NCBI GenBank assembly: GCA_022486625.1
Contig: JAKVKH010000041.1
Location: 1 to 32,867 of the forward strand
DNA length: 32,867 nucleotides
DNA from: Butyrivibrio sp.
GTDB lineage: Bacteria; Bacillota; Clostridia; Lachnospirales; Lachnospiraceae
Direction of reading: 5' to 3'
The notes beneath the pieces are model-generated. The model did no database searches. It was not told the origin of the DNA and saw only the letters and a list, made by a program, of their open reading frames with translations. A program made the position numbers and the translations under genes. Below, one piece after another: positions 15,748 to 25,011 of this stretch (within the stretch, counting starts at the first letter, position 1; every line of letters starts with the position of its first letter).

Positions 15748-17658
15748 ATGAAAAAAGCAGGACGTGTTCTGCACGAGAAAATCGGGATGATCCGTAAGAA
15801 AATATCATGGTGCAGGACCCTATGGCATTTTTCCCCGCGCAGTATTCAGATGACGATTCTGGTTCCGTTTACCATTGTATCCCTGGTCTGCATGCTGTTT
15901 TTGGGATTTACGCTGTATCAGCAGTTTGCGATCCGCTCACAGCAGATGCTTACGGAGAGTACGCAGCAGCTGCTTGGGCAGACGGTTGTCAATCTGGAGG
16001 ATTATCTGCGCAATATGAGGCGTATTTCAGATGCCATGTATTATGATGTCATTAAGGATACGGATCTCAGCAAAGGCTCTGTAGACAGCGAGATGAATCT
16101 TCTGTACGAAGCCAATAAGGATAACCTGATCAGTTTTGCACTTTATACGAATCGTGGAAAACTGATCTCTGCAGCACCGGTGGCAGTGGAAAAGAACGGT
16201 CTGGATGTCACGCAGCAGGAATGGTATTCCAAGGCACTTGATCAGCTGGAAAATCTGCATTTTTCCACGCCACATGTACAGAACCTTTTTGATGATCCGA
16301 CGTTTCGATACTACTGGGTGATTTCCTTAAGCAGAGCGGTGGAACTGACGGATCACGGGACACCGACACTGGGCGTACTGCTGGTGGATATGAACTACAG
16401 CACAATTGAACAGATGCTGAGCGAAGTAAACGACTCAAATTCGCAGCAGTATGTATATCTGTGTGACAGCAGCGGAGAACTGATTTATCATCCCAGACAG
16501 ATGCAGATCAATGCAGGACTTTATTCTGAAGATAATCTGCAGGCCGCAGCCTATGAGGACGGAAGCCATGAGGAAACATATAACGGAGAACGCCGTGTGG
16601 TTGTTGTCGATACTGTGAGCTATACGGGATGGAAACTGATCAGCGTAATCCCGATGCATAATTTCCAGATGGGACTTGCCAGTACGAGGTATTTTGTGAT
16701 CATGCTGGTGACACTTACACTTCTGGTCATGATGCTGATGAACCGGCTGGTATCTCTGCGTGTATCAAGACCTTTGCGCAGGCTGAATGATTCCATTAAG
16801 GATATGGAGGCAGGTAATCTGCATCCGAAAATTTATATCGGTGGTTCAACAGAAGTGGAACATCTGGGACGTACACTGCAGACCAGTCTGGATCAGATAT
16901 CCCAGCTGATGAAAGACATTGTGGTTGAACAGGAGGAAAAACGTAAAAGTGAACTTGATGCGCTGCAGTCACAGATTAATCCTCATTTTCTTTATAATAC
17001 ACTGGATTCCATTGTATGGATGATTGAGGGCGAACGGTATGATGATGCGGTCTTTATGGTAACGCAGCTGGCAAGTCTGTTCAGGGTCAGTCTCAGCAAG
17101 GGAAAAACTATTATTTCGATTGAAGACGAGCTAAGACATGCCGAAAATTATATGAACATTCAGAAGATCCGCTATAAGAATGCGTTTTCAGTTAATTTTG
17201 ATATTGAACCACAGATCAGAACATATTGTACGGTGAAGCTGATTGTGCAGCCGATTCTGGAAAATGCAATTTATTATGGCGTTAAGGATATGGACGAGGA
17301 TGGCGAAATTTTCGTTCATGGATTCCTTAAGGATGGAGATATTTATATTTCGGTAAAGGATAATGGCTTTGGAATGCCGCAGGAAGAAGTGAACCTGCTG
17401 CTGAAGGATAATCAGAGGGCGCATAAGCATGGCTCCGGCGTGGGACTGATTAATGTGCATAACAGGATCCAGTTGAGATTTGGAGTGGAATACGGACTTT
17501 CGATTCAAAGCGAACCGGATGAGGGTACACAGGTAATCATTCACCTGCCTGCGATTCCGTATACGGAAGAAACGCAGACGCTGCTGGAGGAAGGAAAGTA
17601 TCAGGGACAGCTTTTACAAAAGACGACAGAACAGGAGGACCGGAAAAATGAAAGCTAA
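15748..17658 (+). CDS. Sensor histidine kinase, YesM/LytS-type (HisKA_7TM-lacking, His_kinase family)
   Basis: 636 residues. Membrane segment 1 at about 34-60, an extracytoplasmic sensor domain of about 255 residues (dCache-like length), membrane segment 2 at about 315-333, a HAMP linker (334-385), then the His_kinase domain with the phospho-acceptor His413 in NPHFLYNTLD and an HATPase_c domain (VQPILENAIYYG N-box, DNGFGM G1-box, GSGVGLINVHNRI G2-box). It should autophosphorylate and pass phosphate to Asp60 of the regulator encoded 2 nt upstream. The last 11 nt overlap the next gene, a binding protein, implying coupled synthesis of sensor and ligand receptor. Confidence 0.93.
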   Translation: MKKAGRVLHEKIGMIRKKISWCRTLWHFSPRSIQMTILVPFTIVSLVCMLFLGFTLYQQFAIRSQQMLTESTQQLLGQTVVNLEDYLRNMRRISDAMYYDVIKDTDLSKGSVDSEMNLLYEANKDNLISFALYTNRGKLISAAPVAVEKNGLDVTQQEWYSKALDQLENLHFSTPHVQNLFDDPTFRYYWVISLSRAVELTDHGTPTLGVLLVDMNYSTIEQMLSEVNDSNSQQYVYLCDSSGELIYHPRQMQINAGLYSEDNLQAAAYEDGSHEETYNGERRVVVVDTVSYTGWKLISVIPMHNFQMGLASTRYFVIMLVTLTLLVMMLMNRLVSLRVSRPLRRLNDSIKDMEAGNLHPKIYIGGSTEVEHLGRTLQTSLDQISQLMKDIVVEQEEKRKSELDALQSQINPHFLYNTLDSIVWMIEGERYDDAVFMVTQLASLFRVSLSKGKTIISIEDELRHAENYMNIQKIRYKNAFSVNFDIEPQIRTYCTVKLIVQPILENAIYYGVKDMDEDGEIFVHGFLKDGDIYISVKDNGFGMPQEEVNLLLKDNQRAHKHGSGVGLINVHNRIQLRFGVEYGLSIQSEPDEGTQVIIHLPAIPYTEETQTLLEEGKYQGQLLQKTTEQEDRKNES

Positions 17659-18622
17659 ATGGCGGTATTTTCTGGTGAGTATTCTGTTGGTCATGGTGAT
17701 AGGACTGTCAGCAACTTCGATGCTTTATAGCGGTACGGATGAAACAAAGTATCAGATCTCTGTGATTGTGGAGAACAGCGCAGGAGATCGATGGACTCCG
17801 TTTGAGGCGGGGCTTGAGCAGGCGGCAGAAGACCGGAACATCAGGCTGAACCTGGTTTCCACAGGAGAATTTCAGAACCTGTCGGAAGAACGACAGATGA
17901 TTGAAAATGAACTGCAAAGTGGCGCGGACGGGATCATCACACAGCTGTATTCCAGCAGCGGAACAGCTGACATGATTACGGAAATCAGCCGAAGAGCAGC
18001 ACTGGAACTTGTAGATACAGATGCAGATGCGGAAGTTGATGTGGAGGGAAAATATGCGGCCGTTATGCCTGATAATAATGCAATCGGGCGGGCAATTGGA
18101 AATGAGCTGATGATTAATTACGGAGATAAACTAAAAGGGAAAAAAATCGGGCTTATTTCCGGAAATCAAAAGCAGTATGCGTTGCAAAAACGCCTGGATG
18201 GTTTTATCAGCAGTATCGAGAATTCCGGTGCAAGCGTAGTATGGGTGGAGGATGGATCCGAAGCTGCAGAGGAACGTCTGGAATACCGACAGAAAAAGGT
18301 ACATGCGGATATCATTGTTGCAATGGAAAATGACGGACTGGAACATGCAGTAGATTATCTTTCACAGACAAAAGATAAGGCAGACCTTTATGGGGAAGGC
18401 TGTTCGGATAAAAATGTGTATTATCTTGATTATGGAACAATCCACAGCATGATTGTGCCCAATGAATACAATATGGGATATCAGGCAGTTGTTTCTGTTG
18501 CGGACAGACTTGATAACAAGCTGACACCGATGAAAGATCATGAGATCAGCTATCGGGTGGTTCACAAGGACAACATGTACGATACAGATAATCAGAAGCT
18601 TCTGTTTCCGATTATTCAGTGA
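17648..18622 (+). CDS. Membrane-anchored periplasmic-binding-type sugar sensor protein
   Basis: 324 residues. A hydrophobic N-terminal segment (about 7-26) has no lipobox cysteine, so the protein is probably anchored by an uncleaved signal. The rest is a type I periplasmic-binding fold (Peripl_BP_4-like): YQISVIVENSAGDRWTPFEAGLEQAA at the first strand/helix and NNAIGRAIGNEL and KKIGLISG later. It overlaps the kinase gene by 11 nt and the next binding-protein gene is immediately downstream. With no permease or ATPase of its own, a sensory role (ligand capture and contact with the kinase's outer domain, as in XylFII-LytS systems of Clostridia) is more likely than transport. Confidence 0.8.
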   Translation: MKAKWRYFLVSILLVMVIGLSATSMLYSGTDETKYQISVIVENSAGDRWTPFEAGLEQAAEDRNIRLNLVSTGEFQNLSEERQMIENELQSGADGIITQLYSSSGTADMITEISRRAALELVDTDADAEVDVEGKYAAVMPDNNAIGRAIGNELMINYGDKLKGKKIGLISGNQKQYALQKRLDGFISSIENSGASVVWVEDGSEAAEERLEYRQKKVHADIIVAMENDGLEHAVDYLSQTKDKADLYGEGCSDKNVYYLDYGTIHSMIVPNEYNMGYQAVVSVADRLDNKLTPMKDHEISYRVVHKDNMYDTDNQKLLFPIIQ

Positions 18623-18642
18623 GGTTTGGCGGGCAGGACAGG

Positions 18643-19689
18643 ATGAAAATGAATATTTTGGGGATGAAAAAAAAGATCGGCAGAGTGCTTGAGACCATAC
18701 TGACAGTGGGAATAACAGCGCTGATGCTGGCAGGATGTACTATGGCAGACAGGACGGATGTAAAGCAGATCAAAATCGGCGTTACTCTGTATGATCAGTA
18801 TGATACATTTCTTTCTGAACTGATGGAAGATTTTAATCAGGATCTGACAAAAGATGTGACCACAGAAGTATACAATGCATCGCAAAGCCAGAAAACACAG
18901 AATGAACAGGTCAGTAAGATGATTGAAGATGGCTGCAGAGTAATCTGTGTCAATCTGGTTGACCGGACGGATCCCACGACAATTATTGATCTGGGAAGAA
19001 AAAATAATGTGCCGATTATTTTTTTCAACAGAGAGCTGGTAGAAGAGGATCTGCAGAGATGGAGCGGACTTTATTATGTCGGCGCAGATGCCTTTCAGTC
19101 GGGAATTCTGCAGGGAGAGCTTGCTGCAGTAGCCTGCAATGCAGATCCGTCAATTGACAAAAATGGTGATGGAATGATTCAGTACATTGTACTGGAAGGG
19201 GAAGCAGGACATCAGGATGCTATTGTCAGAACGGAATATTCCGTGAATACACTGATAGATGCAGGGGTCAAGGTAGATAAAATGGGGTATGCCATAGCGA
19301 ACTGGAACCGTGCGCAGGCGCAGACCAAAGTAACGCAGATGATTGAGCAGAAGGGCGAGAACATCGAACTGGTGCTGGCCAATAATGACGATATGGCACT
19401 TGGCGCGATTGATGCATATAAGGCAGCTGGAACACCACGCAGCAAGTGGCCTGCCATCTTCGGAATTGACGGAACAAAGGTCGGGCTGGATGCGGTACAG
19501 AGCGGAGAAATGCTGGGAACGGTTTATAATGACAGGGCAGGACAGGCAATCTCCATGTTCCGCCTGGCTTATGCGCTTGCAACCGGAGGAAAAACGGATA
19601 ATCTTGGCCTTGAAGATGGAAAATATATCCGCCTTCCCTATGCAAAGGTAACGTCAGCAAATGTGGGGGATTATCTGGACCGGCAGTAA
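18643..19689 (+). CDS. Second galactose/glucose-binding lipoprotein (MglB paralogue)
   Basis: 348 residues. A lipoprotein signal ends in LMLAGC (Cys32). The mature part parallels MglB at 9715: the calcium-loop equivalent DKNGDGMIQYIVLEGEAG, FFNRELVEEDLQRW, YYVGADAFQSG and ANNDDMALGAIDAY. The frame extends back to a GTG at 18619 overlapping the previous stop, but the ATGs at 18643/18649 follow AGGACAGG and give a normal signal peptide, so I start at 18643. It may feed MglAC with the same or a related sugar, or be a second ligand receptor for the kinase. Its stop codon lies within the 3' end of the convergent gene, with a 19-bp tail overlap. Confidence 0.88.
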   Translation: MKMNILGMKKKIGRVLETILTVGITALMLAGCTMADRTDVKQIKIGVTLYDQYDTFLSELMEDFNQDLTKDVTTEVYNASQSQKTQNEQVSKMIEDGCRVICVNLVDRTDPTTIIDLGRKNNVPIIFFNRELVEEDLQRWSGLYYVGADAFQSGILQGELAAVACNADPSIDKNGDGMIQYIVLEGEAGHQDAIVRTEYSVNTLIDAGVKVDKMGYAIANWNRAQAQTKVTQMIEQKGENIELVLANNDDMALGAIDAYKAAGTPRSKWPAIFGIDGTKVGLDAVQSGEMLGTVYNDRAGQAISMFRLAYALATGGKTDNLGLEDGKYIRLPYAKVTSANVGDYLDRQ

Positions 19690-20282
19690 CTGTCCCAATA
19701 TTCCTGACCGTTTTCCAGATTGTTTTTATAAGCCTCAATCATGATGTTCCGGAACACAGCACATTCATTTTCCAGGCCGAAGGCAGAGGGAAGGACTTTT
19801 GTCACCAGATCGATTTCCCCGGCAATCTTGGCGGCAACCGATCTGTCTTTCAGAGGGAACATTCCGAACAGAGTGGAACCGTAGGTTTTGCACTGCGTGC
19901 AGGAGCGCAGAAAGCATTCTGCAAAATTCTGCCATTCACGGATCAGATATTCATCCGGTTCACTGCCAAGAATACAGAGATTTTCCAGATTCTTTCGCAG
20001 CTCTTTTTCCGCTCGTCTGCGGTTCAGAAAACTGATGCCGGTGTTGCCGGAGATCTTAATCATCATCCAGGCACCCATGAAGCGGTCTCCGCGGTTTGTT
20101 TCATGCTGTTCGCCGTAGCGCGTGCGCAGGAGTGAGAGCCTTCTCAAATCAGCAGAAGATTCCGGGCTTTCTGCCAGAATTTTCTGCAGACATTTTTCAC
20201 GACTGGCGATATCTTCGATTTCGTAGTAATGTGCAGGCCAGTCCCTCATCAGTTCATCATCTGTACGATCTTTCATCTGCAT
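19671..20282 (-). CDS. Conserved-looking hypothetical protein
   Basis: 203 residues, soluble, mostly alpha-helical, with no signal peptide or membrane segment. I do not recognise the family. It is rich in charged residues and has several Cys (FLRSCTQCKTYGS has a CxxC) with one more near the C-terminus (YWDSYCRSR). It has its own promoter and a ribosome site GGGAGG, though 12-14 nt from the ATG (an ATG at 20276 is a further option). It lies alone between the sensor operon and the flagellar cluster, convergent with the former and divergent from flgM. The consistent codon use and dedicated promoter argue that it is real. Confidence 0.7.
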   Translation of the reverse strand: MQMKDRTDDELMRDWPAHYYEIEDIASREKCLQKILAESPESSADLRRLSLLRTRYGEQHETNRGDRFMGAWMMIKISGNTGISFLNRRRAEKELRKNLENLCILGSEPDEYLIREWQNFAECFLRSCTQCKTYGSTLFGMFPLKDRSVAAKIAGEIDLVTKVLPSAFGLENECAVFRNIMIEAYKNNLENGQEYWDSYCRSR

Positions 20283-20342
20283 ATTCAGCTGAAACCTCCC
20301 AAACTATTGTTGTGTATTACGGATGTCATTACATCTGCATTT

Positions 20343-20371
20343 ATTATACGATAAAATGCAGGCCATGAAAA
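20343..20371 (-). promoter_or_regulatory. Promoter of the 203-residue hypothetical gene
   Basis: On the minus strand, TATAAT (20343-20348) has TTTTCA (20366-20371) 17 bp upstream. The -10 is perfect and the -35 weak. Confidence 0.5.
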
Positions 20372-20462
20372 TCATCTGTTAATTTTTCCAGGGGACTGAC
20401 CGATATAGAACAGGTCAGCATTTGTATTCAAAAAAGATTTTGTAAAAATTTTTGCAAAAGAC

Positions 20463-20489
20463 TAAAGTAATGATACAATTGTCCGATAA
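20463..20489 (+). promoter_or_regulatory. Sigma-D (sigma-28) promoter of the flgM operon
   Basis: TAAA (20463-20466), 15-bp spacer, then TCCGATAA (20482-20489) matches the sigma-28 consensus TAAA-N15-GCCGATAA with one mismatch. It lies 49 bp upstream of the flgM ATG, so the anti-sigma factor is probably in the regulon it restrains. Confidence 0.85.
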
Positions 20490-20537
20490 ATGTAATAGAT
20501 AAGTAATCAGAATACTTCCTGGAAAGGAGGCAGACAT

Positions 20538-20807
20538 ATGCGTATAGAGGCATATAACCAGATTCAGCAGATTTATAACAGCAGCAAGGTTCAGAAAGCT
20601 GCAAAGACAGAAAAAACAAGCCGCATGGATGCGGTTCAGATTTCTTCTATCGGAAAAGATATTCAGGCTGCCAAGCAGGCGCTGAATGAGACTTCTGATA
20701 TCAGAGAAGATGTTGTATCTCCCCTTCGCCAGTCCGTTCAGAACGGAACTTACGATGTGGATGATGACAGCTTTGCAGATAAGCTTCTGGATGGTTACAG
20801 CGTCTGA
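20538..20807 (+). CDS. flgM: Anti-sigma-28 factor FlgM
   Basis: 89 residues, the usual size. FlgM binds and holds the flagellar sigma factor until the hook is complete, when it is exported. The N-terminus is flexible and polar; the C-terminal half (MDAVQISSIGKDIQAAKQAL, then VSPLRQSVQNGTYDVDDDSFADKLLDGY) is the sigma-binding region, with the family pattern of R...Y.V....A.K....Y. AAAGGAGG lies 6 nt upstream. It is the first gene of the late flagellar cluster, as in Bacillus and Clostridia. Confidence 0.92.
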   Translation: MRIEAYNQIQQIYNSSKVQKAAKTEKTSRMDAVQISSIGKDIQAAKQALNETSDIREDVVSPLRQSVQNGTYDVDDDSFADKLLDGYSV

Positions 20808-20857
20808 GAAGACAGGGCAATCTGAACAGAACAGATTGATGGCAGGAGGATAATCCC

Positions 20858-21376
20858 GTGGCGAGTCTGATGGAAGAACTGATCACAGTGATCAGTCAGG
20901 AAAACGAGAGTTACGAGCGCCTGTTGGGATTGTCGAGCAGAAAGACCCCGATCATTGTATCGGGAGATCTGAAAACACTGGCAGAAATCACGGATGAGGA
21001 ACAGCACGTTGTTGCAGAAATTGCAAGACTGGAACACAGAAGACAGACTGCAATGAAAGATATTGCAACGGTGCTTAACAAGGATGTTACTACCTTAAAA
21101 CTGACCGATCTGGTTCGCATGTTGGATAAAAGACCTGCGGAACAGAAACAGCTGGCGGCCGAACGCGACAGGCTCAAAACCATCGCGGACAATGTCAAGC
21201 GTGTGAACAGCCAGAATCAGGCACTGCTTCAGAGCTCTCTGGAGATGGTGCAGTTCGAGATGAACATCCTACAGGCTTCTAAAAGAGCTCCCGAAACGGC
21301 AAATTACACAAAGACAGCAGGCACATCAGGTGATGTTATCGGACCGGAACAGGGCAGGTTTGATGCTAAGCAGTAA
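20858..21376 (+). CDS. flgN: FlgN-type flagellar export chaperone
   Basis: 172 residues, largely helical and coiled-coil (about 1-140), with no signal peptide. Position between flgM and flgK, length, and the pattern LMEELITVISQENESYERLLGLSSRKTPIIVSGDLKTL match the FlgN family, which binds the hook-filament junction proteins FlgK and FlgL and delivers them to the export gate. The start is GTG, set by AGGAGGA (20844-20850) 7 nt upstream; the first ATG (20870) has no such site. It is followed by flgK after 81 bp. Confidence 0.85.
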   Translation: MASLMEELITVISQENESYERLLGLSSRKTPIIVSGDLKTLAEITDEEQHVVAEIARLEHRRQTAMKDIATVLNKDVTTLKLTDLVRMLDKRPAEQKQLAAERDRLKTIADNVKRVNSQNQALLQSSLEMVQFEMNILQASKRAPETANYTKTAGTSGDVIGPEQGRFDAKQ

Positions 21377-21457
21377 TGCAGTGTATCAGAATGCGCGGTG
21401 ATCCAGAACATGCAGATGATGTATCTGCTGTTTTTTATGCGAAATGAGGAATAGACT

Positions 21458-23119
21458 ATGGCACTGATGGCAAATCTGTATGTAGGAACTTCAGGATTAC
21501 AGGTGGCGCAGAATGCGTTGAATACAACTGCACATAATATGTCCAACATTGACACGGACGGATATACCAGGCAGCAGGTATCTCAGGGCACCAGGTCTTA
21601 TTCCACATTGTCAAAAAGCAATGCTGCAGTCAGCTGGGAACAGATCGGTCTTGGTGTTAATTACAATAACTGCAAGCAGGTCAGAAGCACATTTCTGGAT
21701 GCCTCCTACAGACTGGAAAATGGCAGGAGCGGATTTTATGATGTGTCCTATTCCACGATCAATGAGGTGGAGGATCAGCTGCAGGAAATGAACGGTGCAG
21801 AGTTTGCAGATACGCTGAATAATCTCTGGTCGGCAGTACAGGAGCTTGCCAAGAATCCGACCTCTGCAGTAAATCAGAGTACGTTTGTGACAAGAAGTAA
21901 TGAATTTGTAGAAAGGGCACAGGCCGTTTACAAGGGGCTGACTTCCTATCAGGCGAATCTGAATGACAGTGTATCGACGCTGGTGGATCAGATTAATAGC
22001 TATGGGGATCAGATCAGCAAGCTGAATGAAAAAATTGTCGGAATCGAATGCGGCGGTGTGGAAAACGCAAACGACCTCAGGGATACCAGAAACAGCCTTC
22101 TGGATAAACTCGGAGAGCTTGGAAATATCAGTTATGAAGAGGACATTTTCGGTAACGTGCTGGTCAGCTTTGAGGGAACTCAGTTTGTAACAACAGATCA
22201 TGTAAATCACATGGCATGTGATACCAGTGAAAGCCCGTGTCAGTACAATACACCGTACTGGGAGTTTGCAGCCAAGACGGTAACTGCGGCAGACGGGACG
22301 ACAACAAAGGATATCAGCGGTGCACATGTTTACGACCTGACACAGACGGTATCTACGGATATGAATACGGATGTCGGAAAACTCAGGTCCACGCTTCTGG
22401 CAAGGGGAGATCATAATGCGACCTATCATGACATTCAGGATGATACCACCGGTACCTATTATAATAAAAACATTGCACAGTCAGTCATTATGAATAATGA
22501 AGCAGAATTTGACCAGCTGTGCAACAGTGTGTTTACAGCCATCAATTCAGTTCTGCAGAACAGCGCAAGCAATCCTGCGACACTTGCAGGAGACGGGAAA
22601 ACCAAGACTACGGATTACTGGATGTTCACGCAGACAGATCCTGCCAGCTGTCTGAATTATACGATTGATTCTGCACATCTTGCAGGAAGCAACAGTACCG
22701 GATTTACCGTGATGAACACACAGATCAATTCACTGCTGATGCAGACCCCGACACTGAATACCTTTAAAACGGCAGACGGAAGTGAAGACACGGCAGCCGC
22801 AACGGCACTGAAAACTGCATTTACAACGTCCAAATATACATTGAATCCGAATGTGGCCACAACCACAAATCTGCAGAATTATTACAGCTCACTGGTTTCA
22901 CAGATTGCCAATACAGGTACAGTCAGTAAGAGTATTGCAGATAATCAGGACACAACGGTAACTACGATTTCAAACGCGAGAGAGCAGATCGTCGGAGCTT
23001 CCAGTGATGAAGAAATACAGTTTATGATTGAATTTCAGAATGCCTATAATGCAGCCAGCAGATATATTAACGTAGTCAGTGAAATGCTGGAGCATGTGGT
23101 GACAACACTTGGTTCATAA
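21458..23119 (+). CDS. flgK: Flagellar hook-associated protein 1, FlgK (copy 1)
   Basis: 553 residues. The N-terminal helix region (ANLYVGTSGLQVAQNALNTTAHNMSNIDTDGYTRQQV) is the conserved flagellar rod/hook motif and FEFQNAYNAASRYINVVSEMLEHVV-type C-terminus (here IEFQNAYNAASRY) closes the D0 coiled coil. FlgK links hook and filament. NDLRDTRNSLLDKLGEL is a further FlgK signature. A second FlgK gene follows 27 nt downstream. Two start choices exist (21458, 21467); GAGGAA upstream fits 21458. Confidence 0.92.
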   Translation: MALMANLYVGTSGLQVAQNALNTTAHNMSNIDTDGYTRQQVSQGTRSYSTLSKSNAAVSWEQIGLGVNYNNCKQVRSTFLDASYRLENGRSGFYDVSYSTINEVEDQLQEMNGAEFADTLNNLWSAVQELAKNPTSAVNQSTFVTRSNEFVERAQAVYKGLTSYQANLNDSVSTLVDQINSYGDQISKLNEKIVGIECGGVENANDLRDTRNSLLDKLGELGNISYEEDIFGNVLVSFEGTQFVTTDHVNHMACDTSESPCQYNTPYWEFAAKTVTAADGTTTKDISGAHVYDLTQTVSTDMNTDVGKLRSTLLARGDHNATYHDIQDDTTGTYYNKNIAQSVIMNNEAEFDQLCNSVFTAINSVLQNSASNPATLAGDGKTKTTDYWMFTQTDPASCLNYTIDSAHLAGSNSTGFTVMNTQINSLLMQTPTLNTFKTADGSEDTAAATALKTAFTTSKYTLNPNVATTTNLQNYYSSLVSQIANTGTVSKSIADNQDTTVTTISNAREQIVGASSDEEIQFMIEFQNAYNAASRYINVVSEMLEHVVTTLGS

Positions 23120-23146
23120 TTTACGGCATCTGAGAAGGGAGCACAC

Positions 23147-24991
23147 ATGGCATCACAGTTTTTCGGCCTGAATATTGCAGCTTCGGGACTTCGGGCAGCA
23201 ATGGCGGCATATAATACAACTGCAAATAACGTATCAAATGCGGATACCACCGGCTATACAAGGCAAAAGGTCGTACAGCAGGCAGCAAATGCACTTGAGA
23301 CTTTTACCACATATGGCTGTGCAGGTGCAGGTGTGGATACCATTTCAATCCAGCGTGTCAGGGACAGTTTTTATGACACCAGATACCGGAATAATGAAAC
23401 ACTCCTTGGACAGTACACGCAGAAGCAGTATTACAATAATCTGGTAGAGAATTATCTGAATGATAACGGAACAACCGGGTTCTCATCTCTGTATACAGCG
23501 CTGCAGACCAGTCTGCAGTCAGTGATGACAGCAGCAGGAACGACAGCGACCAAGACTTCTTTTATCTCTGCGGCAACCAGTGTGGCGGAGTATTTTAATA
23601 ATATCAGCGGAAATCTTCAGGCGGAGCAGAGCGATCTGAATGATGAAATCAAGACATCAACAGATTCCATTAATTCCATGGCAGAGGAAATTGCAACACT
23701 GAATCAGCAGATCAATACTGTGGAAATGACAGGAACAACAGCCAATGATCTTCGGGATAAAAGAGATTCAATTGTGGATAACCTTTCCAAACTGGTGAAT
23801 GTAGCGGTAAAGGAATCCAAGGTAATTGACGAAAATGATCCGGACAGAGATACCGGAGCAACAAGATATCAGGTCAGCATTGCCGGCGGACAGACGCTAG
23901 TGGATATGTATGAATATAAAAAGCTCGTCTGTGTGGCAAGGGAGTCTGATGAAGGCATCAATCAGAATGATATCAGCGGACTTTATAATATCAAATGGGT
24001 CAGTTCAGATTACAAGTCAGGTTCTACCAACTACCTGGGTGATTTCAGGCTGGACAATCAGAACATCGGCGGGACACTTCAGGGACTGATTGAAATGCGG
24101 GACGGCAATAACAGTCAGTATTTCAACGGTACCAGTGCATCATGGAATGCATCAAGCAGGAAGGTTACCATAGAGACAAAGTCAGGTTATCTTTCTGATA
24201 TGGGCAAATGTACATTACCGGAAGACGGTACGATCACCATCGGAAGCCGGACTTATAACTATGATTCATGGACTTATGAAGGGTCGGGAAAGTATACTTT
24301 TACGCTGGAAGGCGGAACAGATAAAGATTTCAGCCGGATTACCACTGCGGGCGGAGACAGCTGCAAGGTTGGAAGTGCAGTGTCTTATCAGGGAATTCCG
24401 TATTATATGGAACAGATGAATGAGTGGATCCGGAGCTTCTCTTCTGAAGTCAATAAGATCATGGAAAGCGGTTACACATCGGATGGTACAAAAGGTGTCA
24501 ATCTGTTTACTGCAGATAAAACCACTGATTCTTCCGCACAGTACAGCTATGAGGAAATGACCGGTACCAATAAAGGCTATTATGATGTAACTGCTGCGAA
24601 TTTTGCAGTAAACAGTACCCTTACGGACAATGCGGATCTGCTGGCAACCAAGGCAGATAAGACAGAGGGGGCAAGTGAGTTCGGGAATCTGACTTCCTTA
24701 AAAACCATGATGGCGGAGAAGGAAATTTTCAGAGGTGCAACAGCAGGAGAATTTCTGGATAAGGTACTGGCGGATGTCAGTCTTAATACCAGTAATTCCA
24801 AGACGATGGAAACCACCTATACGTCGCTTCAGAATACCATTAATAATCAAAGACTTTCCACTTCGGGTGTTGATGAAGATGAAGAGGCGGAGGCAATGGT
24901 TCAGTATTCAAATTCTTATACGCTTTCTTCCAAAATGATTCAGACGCTTACGGAAATCTATGACCGTCTGATTCTGCAGACCGGCGTATAA
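23147..24991 (+). CDS. flgK: Flagellar hook-associated protein 1, FlgK (copy 2)
   Basis: 614 residues, a second FlgK-type protein. The N-terminus LNIAASGLRAAMAAYNTTANNVSNADTTGYTRQKVV and the NDLRDKRDSIVDNLSKLVNVAV block are FlgK signatures, and the C-terminus (EAEAMVQYSNSYTLSSKMIQTLTEIYDRLI) forms the D0 helix. It is longer in the middle than copy 1 and clearly diverged from it, so this is an old duplication rather than a recent tandem repeat. Ribosome site GAAGGGAG lies upstream of the ATG. Both copies may form successive junction rings. Confidence 0.9.
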   Translation: MASQFFGLNIAASGLRAAMAAYNTTANNVSNADTTGYTRQKVVQQAANALETFTTYGCAGAGVDTISIQRVRDSFYDTRYRNNETLLGQYTQKQYYNNLVENYLNDNGTTGFSSLYTALQTSLQSVMTAAGTTATKTSFISAATSVAEYFNNISGNLQAEQSDLNDEIKTSTDSINSMAEEIATLNQQINTVEMTGTTANDLRDKRDSIVDNLSKLVNVAVKESKVIDENDPDRDTGATRYQVSIAGGQTLVDMYEYKKLVCVARESDEGINQNDISGLYNIKWVSSDYKSGSTNYLGDFRLDNQNIGGTLQGLIEMRDGNNSQYFNGTSASWNASSRKVTIETKSGYLSDMGKCTLPEDGTITIGSRTYNYDSWTYEGSGKYTFTLEGGTDKDFSRITTAGGDSCKVGSAVSYQGIPYYMEQMNEWIRSFSSEVNKIMESGYTSDGTKGVNLFTADKTTDSSAQYSYEEMTGTNKGYYDVTAANFAVNSTLTDNADLLATKADKTEGASEFGNLTSLKTMMAEKEIFRGATAGEFLDKVLADVSLNTSNSKTMETTYTSLQNTINNQRLSTSGVDEDEEAEAMVQYSNSYTLSSKMIQTLTEIYDRLILQTGV

Positions 24992-25011
24992 GAGAAAGGT
25001 ATGGCATTCCT

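Noticed and set aside
20396..20418. Inverted repeat CTGACC/GGTCAG upstream of the flgM promoter
   Set aside because: Only 6 bp with an 11-nt loop and no T-run; too weak to call a terminator or operator.
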